Shown here: one piece after another, positions 35,587-46,991 of the stretch
How positions within the stretch are numbered: position 1 is the first letter of the stretch
Layout of the letters: each line of letters begins with the position of its first letter
Made by a program: the position numbers and the translations under genes
Notes under the pieces: model-generated
Told to the model about the DNA's origin: nothing
Seen by the model: the letters and a program-made list of their open reading frames with translations, nothing else
The model's database searches: none
Assembly: GCA_008692225.1 (NCBI GenBank)
Contig: VICG01000008.1
Location: 1,700,001 to 1,764,000 of the forward strand
Origin: Monilinia fructicola
Taxonomy: Eukaryota > Ascomycota > Leotiomycetes > Helotiales > Sclerotiniaceae
Length of the DNA: 64,000 bases
Direction: 5' to 3'

Positions 35587-36267
35587 ATGTCAACCAACTT
35601 CCTTAGCCTGCCTAGAGAACTCCGCGACAACATATATGAACAGCTTTTTGTCTGTCGAGGATACATCTCAATAAACATGTTCTGGGAAGTCGGAAATCAG
35701 GGACTTGATTTGTCTCTCCTTCGCGTAAACAAATCTATCCATAGCGAGGCTAGCTTTGTGCTTTACTCGCAGAATCGCTTTGATTTGGCCTATTGCGACT
35801 CTGAGTTCTTTCTCGAGCAAATCGGCCGTGAAAATGCAAGCTGTATCAAGTATCTATGTATAGAATTTCCCCAATTCAATTCCCTGAATCTTCACGATAT
35901 TACGCTTGAGGACAATAGCTCTCGCGTATTAGCGAAGATTCAGAGTCATTGCACCCGACTGGCTACACTTGGGACGTCCTTCAATAGCAGTAATAATGCA
36001 GAGTTAGAGCTCGATGGCCTTGATAATCACGATATTGCTGCGCAGGCTTTGGCGTTGGTCAATGAACGCTTCAGAGGCATTTCATCCTTGCAGAATATCA
36101 TTGTGGAGATGTGGAAAACCGGCCCGAGTGAGTCCATACGAAACGAAATGAAGAATCACGGATGGACATTCGACACAATGGAATTTGAGGAGGAGCTGGA
36201 CCTTAATAGCGGTAGTGAAGATCTTGACCCTCGTGGTTATGTCTCTGATACAGACAGCGACTTTTAG
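35587..36267 (+). CDS. F-box/2EXR-like protein
   Basis: Single exon, 226 aa. It starts MSTNFLSLPRELRDNIYEQLF, the LPxELRxxIY motif typical of the very large fungal F-box/2EXR-type families. SLLRVNKSIHSEASFVLYSQNRF then follows, the second conserved element of such proteins. The rest is weakly conserved in feel, ending in an Asp/Glu/Ser-rich acidic tail (GSEDLD, DTDSDF). No enzymatic residues are seen. If it is an F-box protein it would bind Skp1; that is inference from family. Frame intact. Confidence 0.7.
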   Translation: MSTNFLSLPRELRDNIYEQLFVCRGYISINMFWEVGNQGLDLSLLRVNKSIHSEASFVLYSQNRFDLAYCDSEFFLEQIGRENASCIKYLCIEFPQFNSLNLHDITLEDNSSRVLAKIQSHCTRLATLGTSFNSSNNAELELDGLDNHDIAAQALALVNERFRGISSLQNIIVEMWKTGPSESIRNEMKNHGWTFDTMEFEEELDLNSGSEDLDPRGYVSDTDSDF

Positions 36268-37729
36268 AGAAGGGCGGTTGATCCAGCTCGCTGGCGGGAG
36301 GTAATTTCCTTGCTCGCTTCCCATTTTATCACACTGAGTGCACGGCACAGACTAACACATCTTGATTTACAGTGATAAATTTCGAAGGCCACGTAACTTT
36401 CATGCATCAACCGAGCTGCATCAAACTTGAAGAACAAGACACTGGCTTCAGCAGCTCCATCGGTTCAACAATACTCCCCTTTTCAGCAACATCCACTTGG
36501 CTCTCCTTCGACTTTAGGTCTTCACAACTCGTAGGACTTCTACGCTTCCCACTACGCCTTTCCGTAGACCCGTCTTTTATTTTTAACCACAGCTTTTCTA
36601 CAACTCTCCTCCCCTCGAGCTCGATGATTCCCTTGCCTTCTGATCTTCCCCATAACTATCCTTTCTTTGATCTACCCATTGACAACACTCGACTTTCTCG
36701 TTCTTTTTCGTTTGGACAAAAGTGGCAGCGAATTTACATTCTCAGATGGAGGGTTCTAGGGCATCATCCAATGCGCTATGGGGGGGAAACGGGTGTCCCA
36801 ACTTCGCAGATCAAGTCCGCGTTTCTCGGGTGTGCTTCACGTTGCTAATATATTTTCATCCTATGGAGGTTCTCTTTTTCATTTGTTAAGTTCAGGGGGT
36901 CCGATGGCGAGAAGAGGACACGGGTTCTGGGCGGGCTCGAGACTTTCCACTCTCTTTTCCTTTCGGCTGCGTGGGGATCGAGGCGCTGGGCAATACAGAC
37001 GATGGGTAATCAAGGGGGGGTGCGAGCACCGGCGAAGTATCTCTCAAGGAGAACTGCGTTGTAAGCCGCAGGTGTATTACGGGCGTCATGTACGGTCAAG
37101 AGGTTCAACCGGTTTACAGGCGGCCATAGTCGATCATGAATCTCATTTGCTGTTCTCACTGCGATGCGCGATCGCATCTCATACCTCTTCTCTCTCTTGC
37201 ACCATCCGAACCTGGTGCATTCTGAAATAAATTCCCCTACATGTCAGCCATCTCACTATTCTCCTTTTCTCCTTCCCGCCCAAGATCGTACTTCTCAAAT
37301 CTTTGAAGATCTGGAGGAAAATGTCCCACTCAAGCTCGATCTTCAGGTTAACCAGCTCCTCGTCCTCACGTCGTGCAAAGCGTCTTGCGCGACTGCTATC
37401 GGCGTAATACCTGCTATCTAAATCATTGGTGATTCCATTTCTTCGTTTGATATTGTTGGATCTGGGGTTAAGTGGTCCTACGTATATAGTAGCTGAGGTA
37501 GAGAGCTGGGATGTTGGATATGAGGTGGGTGGATTTGATATATTAGGTTAATAATTCAGATGGGAAAAATTTGAGCTGCTCTACACGAACTATACATATG
37601 AGAAACCCCGCATCTGCCTACTGCTATACATTGTCGTCGCTCTGCAGGTTCAGTTGGTAGGTACCCTTCGTCTTCAGACCCAACCATTCCATGTTACAAT
37701 TGGTGACTTACAACACTATTCATCATGTC
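36268..37729. other. Convergent intergenic region, nothing recognised
   Basis: About 1.46 kb. Two overlapping plus-strand frames (36372-36848 and 36778-37230) are open but have no protein-like features. The region has G runs (36780 and 37013). Confidence 0.45.
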
Positions 37730-39491
37730 TCAAGCCCAATGGAGAAGCTCATGCGAGGGAATGGAATTAGCGCCACCGCTGTGATTGGTTCGTATATCCA
37801 TACTATTCAGATGGCTACGGCGAAAACCGCCACGTTCAAGCTCTGAAGGAGTGGTCAGGTCGAGGCCGGGATAAAGATTTGGCTCCGGTAGCCGTGCCCT
37901 CGCCGGGAGCGCAACCGAAGGATCTTGTTTTTCGTCAACGGTGGCATCAGAGTTGGCGCTGGATCTTGAGCCGGATCCACAGCACAGGCAGCATGTGATA
38001 CCCGAGGCGAGACCCAAGGCAAGACCTGAGATGGCGCTCGAGAAGCGGTTTCGGTATTTGTAAAAAAAGATGGCCATGGGCTGCAAGCAGCATAACATGA
38101 TACCGATGTAGAGCTCGACGTTACTTCCTCGCAGTTAGTTTCCCGCCGCAAGGAGTGTTTCCAAGGAAGGTTCTACGCACAGCATCAATCTGACATTGAG
38201 AAGATTCCAAGTGATATCATCATTCTGCAGGAATTGCACACGATAATAAATGCTCAATAAAGACCCTATGCAAGCGCTATGATGGTTCGCGTGTTAAATA
38301 TTGATTCGACGTTTGGAGGTTGCCACACTTACAGTAATCCGACACTAAACATCAAGAAAACAGGTATCCTTTTCCGCATTGGCAGATGCAGCTTACTGAC
38401 GGCAATCAGTGGCAAGAGAAAGAGATACACATCAATTCCCAATCCAACAGAGCTCATCGGCACAGACAGGATTGTCGCTCTGAGAGTGCGGGCTGAAAAT
38501 ATATGCGACGCCCATGTCTCGCCGTGAAAAGGCGTGCCAAAATAAAGTTGAGCGATTGTGAGGGCGACATAGAATGCGGAGGAAAGCGAGGCACCAATCC
38601 ATACGCAGATTTGCATCCATCTTAATCCTACAAATAGTTCAAGGTACATTATGAAGATGGAAAGCTTCACAAAACCGAGGGCGACAGCGTCGGTCCACGA
38701 AGCTATCCAAAGCCCCTAGTGGGTATGGGACTTAGCACCGTGGATGGCGGAAAATGGTAAAGGAATACATACTATTAAATTCTGCTTGGTGAATACCCGG
38801 TATAAGGATATATCCCATACATGAGTGCCAATCATTCCATCCCCAGTAACACCTTTGCTAAGTTAAATGATATACGCGACATCCATGGGTCAATAGGTAT
38901 AGCGCACGTACATAATAAGACATCGATATAGACCACCAAAGCGCTAAGCTGTAGGTAAATTAGCATTGGAAAGAAACAGACAAAAGAGGGCTACGCACGA
39001 AGCCCATGAGTAGAGTGACTAAATCTGGAATCAGCTTCGTGATGTCAGAGAAATAATAACCAGTAAGATAGCAACTCACAATCGCACCAGGTTAGCCTTC
39101 GAACAATTGCGAATCTTGTATATACTCGAATAGCATAGCATATTATCATCATACCAGCCAATATTGAACTCACAAGAGTGAGAACCCAGCCTCTGCTGAC
39201 GGGGTTAACAAAGTTGGAGGTGACACCTATATCCAGATCGGGGAGTTAGTAATTGCTTGAAAGGAAGTTTTGAGAGGGGAATGATAGTTGATACCTGGAT
39301 TCAACGATGAAGAAATTGTATTTGAATAGAAAAGGATTCAAGTTGTGGATCAGGATTGGGTATAAAAGTAATATGGAGTTGTAAAAGTACGAACCTGGTG
39401 GAGGGGCCACAGCTGGAAGCTTTGAAAGAACCTCTGGGGGTAAGCCCGAAATGAGGCTATTGAAGTAACGATCTGGAGGAGCGGTTGACAT
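37730..39491 (-). CDS. SAT4-family (fungal rhodopsin-domain) integral membrane protein
   Basis: Seven-helix membrane protein of the fungal rhodopsin-domain/SAT4 family. A many-exon model fits: 39491-39395, 39226-39080, 39018-38999 (20 nt), 38948-38908, 38852-38773, about 38715-38330, 38276-38181 and 38123-37730. Landmarks are SRGWVLTLVSSILAGMMIICYAIRVYTR (helix 1), VKLSIFIMYLEL, FGTPFHGETWASHIFSARTL, GIDVYLFLLPLIAVSKLHLPMRKR, and VELYIGIMLCCLQPM near the last helix. A Cys-rich stretch (CCLCCGSGSRSS) and a hydrophilic tail end the protein. The junction into the sixth exon is one base out of phase with the best acceptor, near the CCCC run at 38713-38716. Roles of this family vary and are mostly unknown, although some members act as CFEM-type receptors. 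Confidence 0.75.
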
Positions 39492-41068
39492 TGTTCCTTC
39501 TTGAATACCACAATGGCTGCATGCAATATGTACAATGGTAAATTCACGATGGGGGGACGCTCTTGGTAAATCATGGGCAGCTCAAGACGAGAGAAGTTCT
39601 GACTGCAGAGCCGAGAAAATCGCAGAATATATATATACACCTCGATATCTCACGCAAAGCAAGTTATTAAAGGAAATTCAAAGTTCGGAGAGAGCTGTGA
39701 TCGAGCAAAGAAGGTTACCGCAAACCCCGCAAACCCCTATTACCGATTTCAAGCAGTAGACAACAAAGGCCACTACACGACAATCAACGCGGTCAACATC
39801 TAGGTGATTAAGTGCATTCACAAAATCTACCCAAGGACAAATCTTCTAAAGACATCCCAGGCCCAGCATATGGTAGTGGCACATTAGCTATGTCATTAAA
39901 CTAGCATGATGAGTGAACAACAAAGGTTATGGGTCAGGCCAATTGCTAGGTATCATACAAAGACCACTAGGTAGCGAATACTTATGGCTACATGATCTTT
40001 GATCCAAAAAGAAGTTCATTAAGGAAGAGATCCTCTTGAATTTGTGTACCAGAACAGCAAAACCAGGGAAAAGAATGGCCAATCATTATCATGAAAGATC
40101 TTTCCAAATCCTACATTTTTTGTATTGTGGCAATTTGGTGGTCGGCACTTCAAGCCATCATCGTTAATGAGAACATGCCATGGCCAAGACTTCAAAGACG
40201 GTACAAAGAATGGTCAGGTCTAGCTCAAGGCTTCATAATAGCGTGAGTCTTCAAAGGGGTGAACCGAAAACTAGGCAATAGACAAGTGCGTTAGGGCTAG
40301 AGATGCAGTGTACTTTCATAGCTCAAACAATAGAACGTCCAATCGATTCAAATTTCTTTCATAACATCAGAACCTAGCCAGGGCTAACCTGAGGCGTCAA
40401 TCTCTCAGAATGTTCGAGCTTTCAAAAAGATCTCTTTCAAAATTGACCCAAAATCATTTTATTGGTTGAGACTGTTGATTTGGTTGTGAGAAGACTGATT
40501 TGGTCTGGCGTATAGAATAAATCGAAGCTGAGAGCTCGCTTTCAAATATTCCATCCAGTGTTCAACTCTGCCCCTCCATAAGAACATTAGTCGATTCGAT
40601 TGATGGAACAAAGCAAATCGCATGGAAAGCTCTAGTTGAAGAACATATGCATCGGTACTTGTACTTGGCCATGGGACGTCATGTTTTGAGTAGCTCGCAA
40701 GTGGGCTGGAGCAATAGAGCTATGATGTGATTGATACTCTTGCCACTCGCTAGAAAGTTTGCAATGCGGGAGAATTATCAATGGTTCTACTGAAATCTTC
40801 AGCTGCAATGTGGATCTTGAATGTTCCAAGTTTGAATTGCTCGAGACTGCCCAGGTGATATAAGCAACCATGGTCATGTGATCGGTGATATTGACTCTAA
40901 ACTACTACCGCTCTAGCGCATTGCAAGGTTTAAATGCATTTCGTGAGTCTCATTCCACTTTTATCTGCCATACTCGTTTCGCCATTGCTCAGACATCATC
41001 CACACACGTTGTAATAATATATATTGCCAAACATGTGCCTGCTCATCAACAAAAATCACTAGCGGATT
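39492..41068. other. Intergenic region, nothing recognised
   Basis: About 1.6 kb upstream of the SAT4-like gene. No coding region, RNA or repeat array supported. Confidence 0.45.
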
Positions 41069-41172
41069 GGTACTGTGGCCGAGTGGTCTAAGGCGATGGT
41101 TTTAAGAAGCTTCTTGCGAAGCAGATTTCACCATTATCGAGAGATGCGAGGGTTCGAACCCCTCCGGTACCA
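41069..41172 (+). tRNA. tRNA-Leu (UAA) with a 22-nt intron
   Basis: Acceptor stem GGTACTG pairs with CGGTACC before discriminator A41172. The D-arm is GCC...GGC, anticodon stem ATGGT (41096-41100) pairs with ACCAT (41130-41134), the loop is TT-TAA-G with anticodon TAA at 41103-41105, there is a long type-II variable arm, and the T-arm is GAGGG-TTCGAAC-CCCTC. The intron 41107-41128 interrupts after position 37, the standard eukaryotic place. A T7 run at 41178-41184 serves as the Pol III terminator. A leucine tRNA is expected to have the long variable arm. Confidence 0.95.
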
Positions 41173-41815
41173 GCTTGTTTTTTTGGCTTTTTTGAATCTC
41201 GCTGAAACCTTTTTAACTTTTGAAAGGGGCTCCGGGGTACTTGATTACTCTACTTTGACCAAATAGAAAATACAGTACAGGAGTAGGATGTTTAAACTAC
41301 CCGTGATGTTCGTTTTCTGAAGCTTTTGTTTACTGTGACGAATCATCTTTCTTTCTCTTTGTTAATACATCAGAATGCTTGGCTGTTGCCTTCATGGACT
41401 TGCTCGTATATTTATGTTGTTACAATTGGAATGCTATAAATTTACAATAAGCGGATTGATACTGTGCTGTATGTTGATAGTCCCAGTATTCTTCATGATC
41501 AACTAACTACAGTATGTAGATCCACGGGTAACCTAAGTAACAATCATGAGTACATACCTAGGTATGTATCTACCTAGGTAGGTAGTTGTTCGGGCAATCC
41601 CGATATTTTGATAAATCAGCTTACTAAGTCTTACATACAGTATAATTATAGCCGGCTTATCGGTTGAGGGGTCAGACCGATAAGGAAATGCATCTCAAAC
41701 TTCAAATCTTCTCTCTTCCCTCACGAGGGACTAACGATCACATCTCCAGCTCTAACAATAACAACAACACTAACGACGACATATTCAGTACCGCCACCTT
41801 GAAATAATAGCAAAC
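41173..41815. other. Intergenic region with two TACCTAGGTA palindromes
   Basis: Palindromes at 41555-41564 and 41571-41580. The last 100 bases are AC-rich (AACAATAACAACAACAC) and look like a 5' UTR. Confidence 0.55.
41178..41184 (+). terminator. RNA polymerase III terminator of tRNA-Leu
   Basis: Run of seven T, six bases after the tRNA 3' end. Confidence 0.85.
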
Positions 41816-42783
41816 ATGTCACCTTCCCCTGCAAATCATGCAGGTCTTACACAAGAGCAACTCGATACCTTTAACAGAGATGGCTACCTAATTATATCAG
41901 GCGCACTATCCCAAGAAACAGTTTCCTCCCTACTTTCTGAGACCCATTCTATGTTGAATAATTTCTCACTGGAAGATCATCCTATGACAAAATTCAGTAC
42001 TGGGGAAGGAGATAGCGAGGAGCATGTAGGGGATAGTTACTTCTTGGAGAGTGGTGATAAGATTCGGTATTTCTTTGAAGAAGGTATGTTTAATTGACCG
42101 CTACACGCTCATATACTAATCAATCCTCAGATGCAATCTCCCCAAAGGGCGAACTTCTAAAGCCCAAGCATCTTTCCGTAAATAAAATAGGACATTCCCT
42201 GCACACACTGTCTCCCCCCTTCGCCGCGCTTCTCTCTCCCCAGTCCACACACTCTCCTTCTCTCATCGCCAAGTCCCTCGGTTTCCAGCAACCCCAATGT
42301 CTACAATCAATGATCATCTGCAAGAACCCTGAGATAGGGGGTATAGTTCACCCCCACCAGGACAGCACATTCTTATATACAGATCCCCCTAGCGCCTTGG
42401 GTTTTTGGTATGCGCTCGAGGATGCGACGAGAGAAAATGGGTGTTTGAGTTTTTGGCCAGGGAGTCATAAATGGGAGGGGGTGGAGAAGAGGCTCGTGAG
42501 GAAAGCGGATGGGAGCGGGACGGAATTTGTGGAGAACCAAGGGGCCAGATTCCCAAAGGGGCTTGAGACGAGAGAGAAAGAGGACGGAGAAAATTATGTG
42601 TTGGGGGAAGTTAAGGCCGGGGACTTGGTTCTGATCCATGGGAATTTGTTACATAAGAGTGCCAGGAATACGAGTGCGAAGGGGAGAATTATTTATACCT
42701 TTCATGTTATCGAGGGAGAGGGGGCGGTCTATGATGAGAGGAATTGGTTGCAACCTCCTGAAGGAGGATTTACTAAGTTGTAA
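41816..42783 (+). CDS. Phytanoyl-CoA dioxygenase (PhyH) family oxygenase
   Basis: Fe(II)/2-oxoglutarate-dependent dioxygenase family. Exons 41816-42083 and 42131-42783 (47-nt intron, phase kept) encode 306 aa. The N-terminus LTQEQLDTFNRDGYLIISGAL is the standard PhyH opening. The iron-binding HxD is seen in VHPHQDSTFLY, and the distal histidine in LIHGNLLHKSARN, with the downstream Arg/Asn context for 2-oxoglutarate. FWYALEDATRENGCLSFWPGSH is the conserved core between them. Length agrees with single-domain family members. No signal peptide is seen, and the C-terminus GGFTKL is not a canonical PTS1, so the compartment is unclear. Substrate is unknown. Frame intact. Confidence 0.9.
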
Positions 42784-43819
42784 ATTTGGGGAATGAAAAA
42801 ATAAATTGGTCAGTTACAGTGTTTGGAGCTACATGTTAACGTGGCGCGTAGGGCAAATTTCTTCTAAGATATCAAGCCTCAACCTGCTTCTCTTTCTGGC
42901 ACTGTCGTTTATCATCATGGCTAGTATTCTCTGGACATATAGTGATATCTCTGTCAGTTTGAGCTCGAGGATATCTCTAGCACTCCAGAATAGTAATCTC
43001 TCCGACGAAGTCAGAGGAGAGCCCATATATGCCTGACGCTGTCAAAGCGAAAGAGTGAGGAAGGAACTCGGGGAGATCAAATCAGATTGCTCTTGGCAGA
43101 CCGGGAGAGAGGCGTATCTGGTTGATTTGTTCTGAGCTCTACACTACTTTAGTGCAAGAGTACTCACGTTCTACAAGTCCAGTTTGGTCTAGCTGGAACT
43201 ATCAAAATGGCTGAAATCTCCACGCCTGCGAGTCCCTCCCTTATTCTACTTCCATTGCCCATGCGATGAACTGCACGAAGCTATTCGCACACCAAATCAC
43301 ACTCCTGCCAAACATGAGACATTAGGAAGTCTTGTGATAACGATAAATTTCGGCCTGACTTCTGGGCCTCTAGACTAGACCTTATTTAGGGTATGGGAAA
43401 GTGTATAAGACTTCTCAGCCCAGAAGCCCGTTTTGTTCGAGTTTGGACTGAAACGTTTAGATTTCTTAGTTGTTCATTCCCGAGAAGCTATTTAATTTCC
43501 AAATGTGCCATACTAGCTACCTCCTTACCCACAAATCACATTCAGAAATCATCTCACGTAGATTTCGCAAGTTCAATATACCAGGTTTCCTATTTCATGC
43601 TATCTATCGCTGGGGTATTGTTACCGACGCTATCACAAAAATCTGGGACTTTCCTTTTTCAAAACCAAATAACTTTCAGAACCAAGAAACTAAACGGAGG
43701 TTAAGGAACCCTACTTTGTGAGTCATAAAACAATACCTCAGTATCTAAGCTAGAACCAGACATTCAACCTCCCGCCCCACAAACACTTTCAGTACTTGAG
43801 AAAAGATGCAACAGGATTT
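42784..43819. other. Convergent intergenic region, nothing recognised
   Basis: About 1 kb between the PhyH gene and a minus-strand F-box-like gene. A short hydrophobic frame at 42806-43036 is not supported. Confidence 0.45.
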
Positions 43820-45016
43820 TTACAGACATGATCCCACCTGCAGATTGTCCCTGGCGGGGCGTAGAGAAGATTGTGATTGCACCGGCCCACGACGCATATC
43901 CTCTGCTGATTTGGCTTCAAATGCCATTACCAAACCACCAAACTCGTAAGTAATCGCATCACGTTTATTACTCTTGTATATTTTTCGTCGCTCGTTTTCC
44001 CAATACGTCATATTCATAGGATACTCCAGGGAGTCGTAGTCTTCATCTTTAAAATAAGAATGGCAGAATCCGTCCCATGTCTCCTTATCAAATTCTGCTT
44101 TCTGTATTGCGTATATGCAGTTCCTGAGTTCAGCGACATGAGACTCAATACTGATGATCTGATCAAGTGATCCGCGTATATACAGACGCACGGAAGCCCA
44201 TGGGCACCCAACGTACCAATTCGCCTCAGATAATGCATTAAACAGCTCAGGTTGGGGAATAGAACCAAAGAAGTTTTCTGACTCAAACTCTTCTGATAAT
44301 ATAATCTCGAACTTGAGACCCACGTTTGCTACTTTTTGCGGTTCCCGTGTGCGACAGAAGCTGCTCCAGGCCTGCTTCCTTGTAATATAGTCGATACCTT
44401 TTGTTTTCATGCGCGTTGAAGTCCTATTCACCTTGGGTTCGTCAAATGTCACATGGGAGCCCGAAACTATCTTCTGCTTGACCAATTTCTTCCAGCGATG
44501 ATCAATTTTTAAAACAAATGTCGTTTGTGATGGAATGTAATAGCCATATGGAAAATCATTGACGATATCCGGCCTCTTCTTTGCCCACCCCTTGACTTCT
44601 TCTCGAAGACCTTTCGTGGTGAGGCGAAGAGCATGGAAAGAATCAATGTTCGATGGACTGATTTCTATTTCTGAAATTGAAGCGACAAGCTCATCGAAAA
44701 TCATCCATCGTAACTCGCGCGGTATTCTCAAGAAGGGCGGTTTCTTGATGAAATGCTCCTTTTGGCTGGGTAGATAACGAGGGTAAGCTTTGGAAGGGCG
44801 TTTGTGCCGCAATATTATTGGTGGTTCATTTTCTTCTACTGGCTCATCTTCGATTTCTCGATCAGTTTCCTCGATCTCAAGGGCTGAGAATCTGTGTATG
44901 AAACTTAGAATCTGCAAAGCCACGGTATTGTGGAGTGTGATGTAGAAATTCTTCCAAGAGGGAATCAATACTAGAGCATTGCATACGCACCTGTTGAAGA
45001 ATGTGATGGGCTCCAT
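43820..45016 (-). CDS. F-box/2EXR-like protein
   Basis: Model 45016-44991 plus 44891-43820, 365 aa. The 99-nt intron (44990-44892) is a multiple of three and open, so a longer read-through frame exists, but GTGCGT/CACAG sites and an in-phase ATG with MEPITFFN favour splicing. After an acidic stretch (EETDREIEDEPVEENEPP) comes FLRIPRELRWMIFDELVAS, the LPxELRxxI-like motif of fungal F-box/2EXR families. FHALRLTTKGLREEVKGW then follows as the second helix element. The remainder has no recognised domain. It is the second protein of this type in the window (the other starts at 35587), but the two are not obviously recent duplicates. Confidence 0.65.
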   Translation of the reverse strand: MEPITFFNRCVCNALVLIPSWKNFYITLHNTVALQILSFIHRFSALEIEETDREIEDEPVEENEPPIILRHKRPSKAYPRYLPSQKEHFIKKPPFLRIPRELRWMIFDELVASISEIEISPSNIDSFHALRLTTKGLREEVKGWAKKRPDIVNDFPYGYYIPSQTTFVLKIDHRWKKLVKQKIVSGSHVTFDEPKVNRTSTRMKTKGIDYITRKQAWSSFCRTREPQKVANVGLKFEIILSEEFESENFFGSIPQPELFNALSEANWYVGCPWASVRLYIRGSLDQIISIESHVAELRNCIYAIQKAEFDKETWDGFCHSYFKDEDYDSLEYPMNMTYWENERRKIYKSNKRDAITYEFGGLVMAFEAKSAEDMRRGPVQSQSSLRPARDNLQVGSCL

Positions 45017-46991
45017 CTCCTCTGTATGTATATGAATGATAAAACTAGCATAGAATACTGCTGTATTTGATGTTGCACTGTACTGTGGTAAAATGTTGAA
45101 CCAGGGATAAGATGTGCGATGAACCCATCTTTGATTTTGCAGCCATTGCTCAAGGAAATAACAAGCCAATGTTTTTGTTATAAATGGAAGGAAGAGGGTG
45201 ACAAGAGTTAAGTTCTTGTTTGCTTTGATGGGGTCCCTCACCAATCCCTCATGGAAGATTCGAATCGTTGATTTCCGTCTAAAACCTAGAAGAATTCTAA
45301 GATATGGAAAGACCCGGGGGTTTCTAGTATCCTATCCTGCTTAGAACGTCGATATAATCACAGATGGTGTGTCGTGAACAAGAGACACCATCAAATTTAT
45401 GCTTTATGGTGCAAAGTTGTTGCTGGGAAAGAGTCAATTGATATTTTCCAATATTTGAGGAATAGGCTCAAATATGTATACACATCAAATATCTATTTTA
45501 GATGTCACAGAAATTTCCCGCGCTATTTTCTCAATGCTTCAGGAGACCGGATAAGGTTTTGGATTTCCGATCCAGTTCACAACGTTCACGGGATTCATCG
45601 TGTTAGAGAACCGCGGGAGAGGTTCTAATGTCCAGTTCCTTTGCGGGAGAACACAAACGTCCATCTGAGGGTTGGATATTAATGTTCATCAGAATATTCG
45701 GATGGTTCCAAATGTTGAAGGGTCAGTCGCAGACCGCCTTTCGCATTTGGGAGCACCAGTGGTGGAGTTGCCGACCGACGATGACATGATGTCTATCACC
45801 TTTCTTAACCTTATCATGGAGCGACTCCACTTGCTACCAGGACCGCCGGTTGAAATCTGGGTCGGAGAAATTATCCGTAATTTAAAGCGCCCGATGTTAA
45901 AGTTTAACTTGAATTTAGGAATTCGCGAGTCTCGTATCATATCGTATCGTATCGTATCGAGGTTTCAAATATCATGTCAGTGACAAAGTCAAATTCGGAT
46001 GATGGAAAGTACCATCGTCAAGGAATCAGGTCTCAAACACCATGATATCGTTGAACAACGAATTCTCATCTACTGTATTGAAGAGAGGGAAGGATATCTC
46101 ATACCCAAGTCTGCGAAATCATTTGGTGGTCCCAATCCGGGTTTCAAATCCCAACCCAGATTCGAAGTTGCAACGACCATCCAAGCCACGGGTTGTTATT
46201 ACTTCGGATAAACCCTCATCATTAACCCCAAACTTCAATCTTCCCTCCACATCACAATGTCCATCAACCATTCAAATCTAGAGCTATCCATCTACAGTAC
46301 AGTCTCGATCATCCATTCGTACCATCTAACGCTCTACGGAGTAAGCCCTAGCGCTCGAGCCCACTTACCCTTAGCCTCCCACGTTATCTTCCAACCTGAC
46401 GGCATATCCGTCACAGCCAACTAGTTTCAGCATTTGGTTGCACATCGCCTGCCTAACCCGTGATAGATTGATTCATTAGCGAAGGATTTGTCTGTTTCTA
46501 GCGCCCAGCTAAAGTGCGGAGCCATTTTCCTACAGTATACTTCTCTTCACTCGAGCACGCGCGTTTTCGCCGCGTTTGTCATCTCTGTCTTTTCTTGAGG
46601 CTTTTCTGTTACGTTGATGGGAAGGGATTGTGGGAGGTGGATCTGTTCTAGCGATGCGATGCTTTTCATCCAAGGGATTCCATATATCGATCTACTGCGA
46701 GGGGGGGGGACATTCACACAATTCACAATGAGACAATCACATGAGGGGAAGGCAAGAAATATGTTGGAAGTGATTATTATCATTTCGTAAGTCGTAAATC
46801 CATGCTTAGCATTAAGAATCCCTTGCGTTCCACCGATCCATCCATTTAGCCATCCATATGCAAATTAAGAAAGCCCAGCCCAACCGACAATTGAGTGAAG
46901 ATATGGAAGCCCCCGGTTACACGGGTGTGCTCCATCCTCGGGTATCGCGAATTCATGTCGTGCTGAAAAGGGGTATTATTGTACACGTGGT
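45017..46991. other. Intergenic region, nothing recognised
   Basis: Nearly 2 kb. A TCGTA pentamer run lies at about 45938-45962 and a G9 run at about 46700. Several small frames are open, none convincing. Confidence 0.45.

Noticed and set aside
36372..37230. Two overlapping plus-strand frames of about 150 codons
   Set aside because: No domain, no splice support, biased composition and poly-G runs; likely chance.
42806..43036. 76-codon hydrophobic frame after the PhyH gene
   Set aside because: Immediately downstream of a complete gene with no start context or homology; likely 3' UTR.
45672..45983. 103-codon frame with an overlapping minus frame
   Set aside because: Neither frame looks like a known protein and no introns or conserved neighbours support it.
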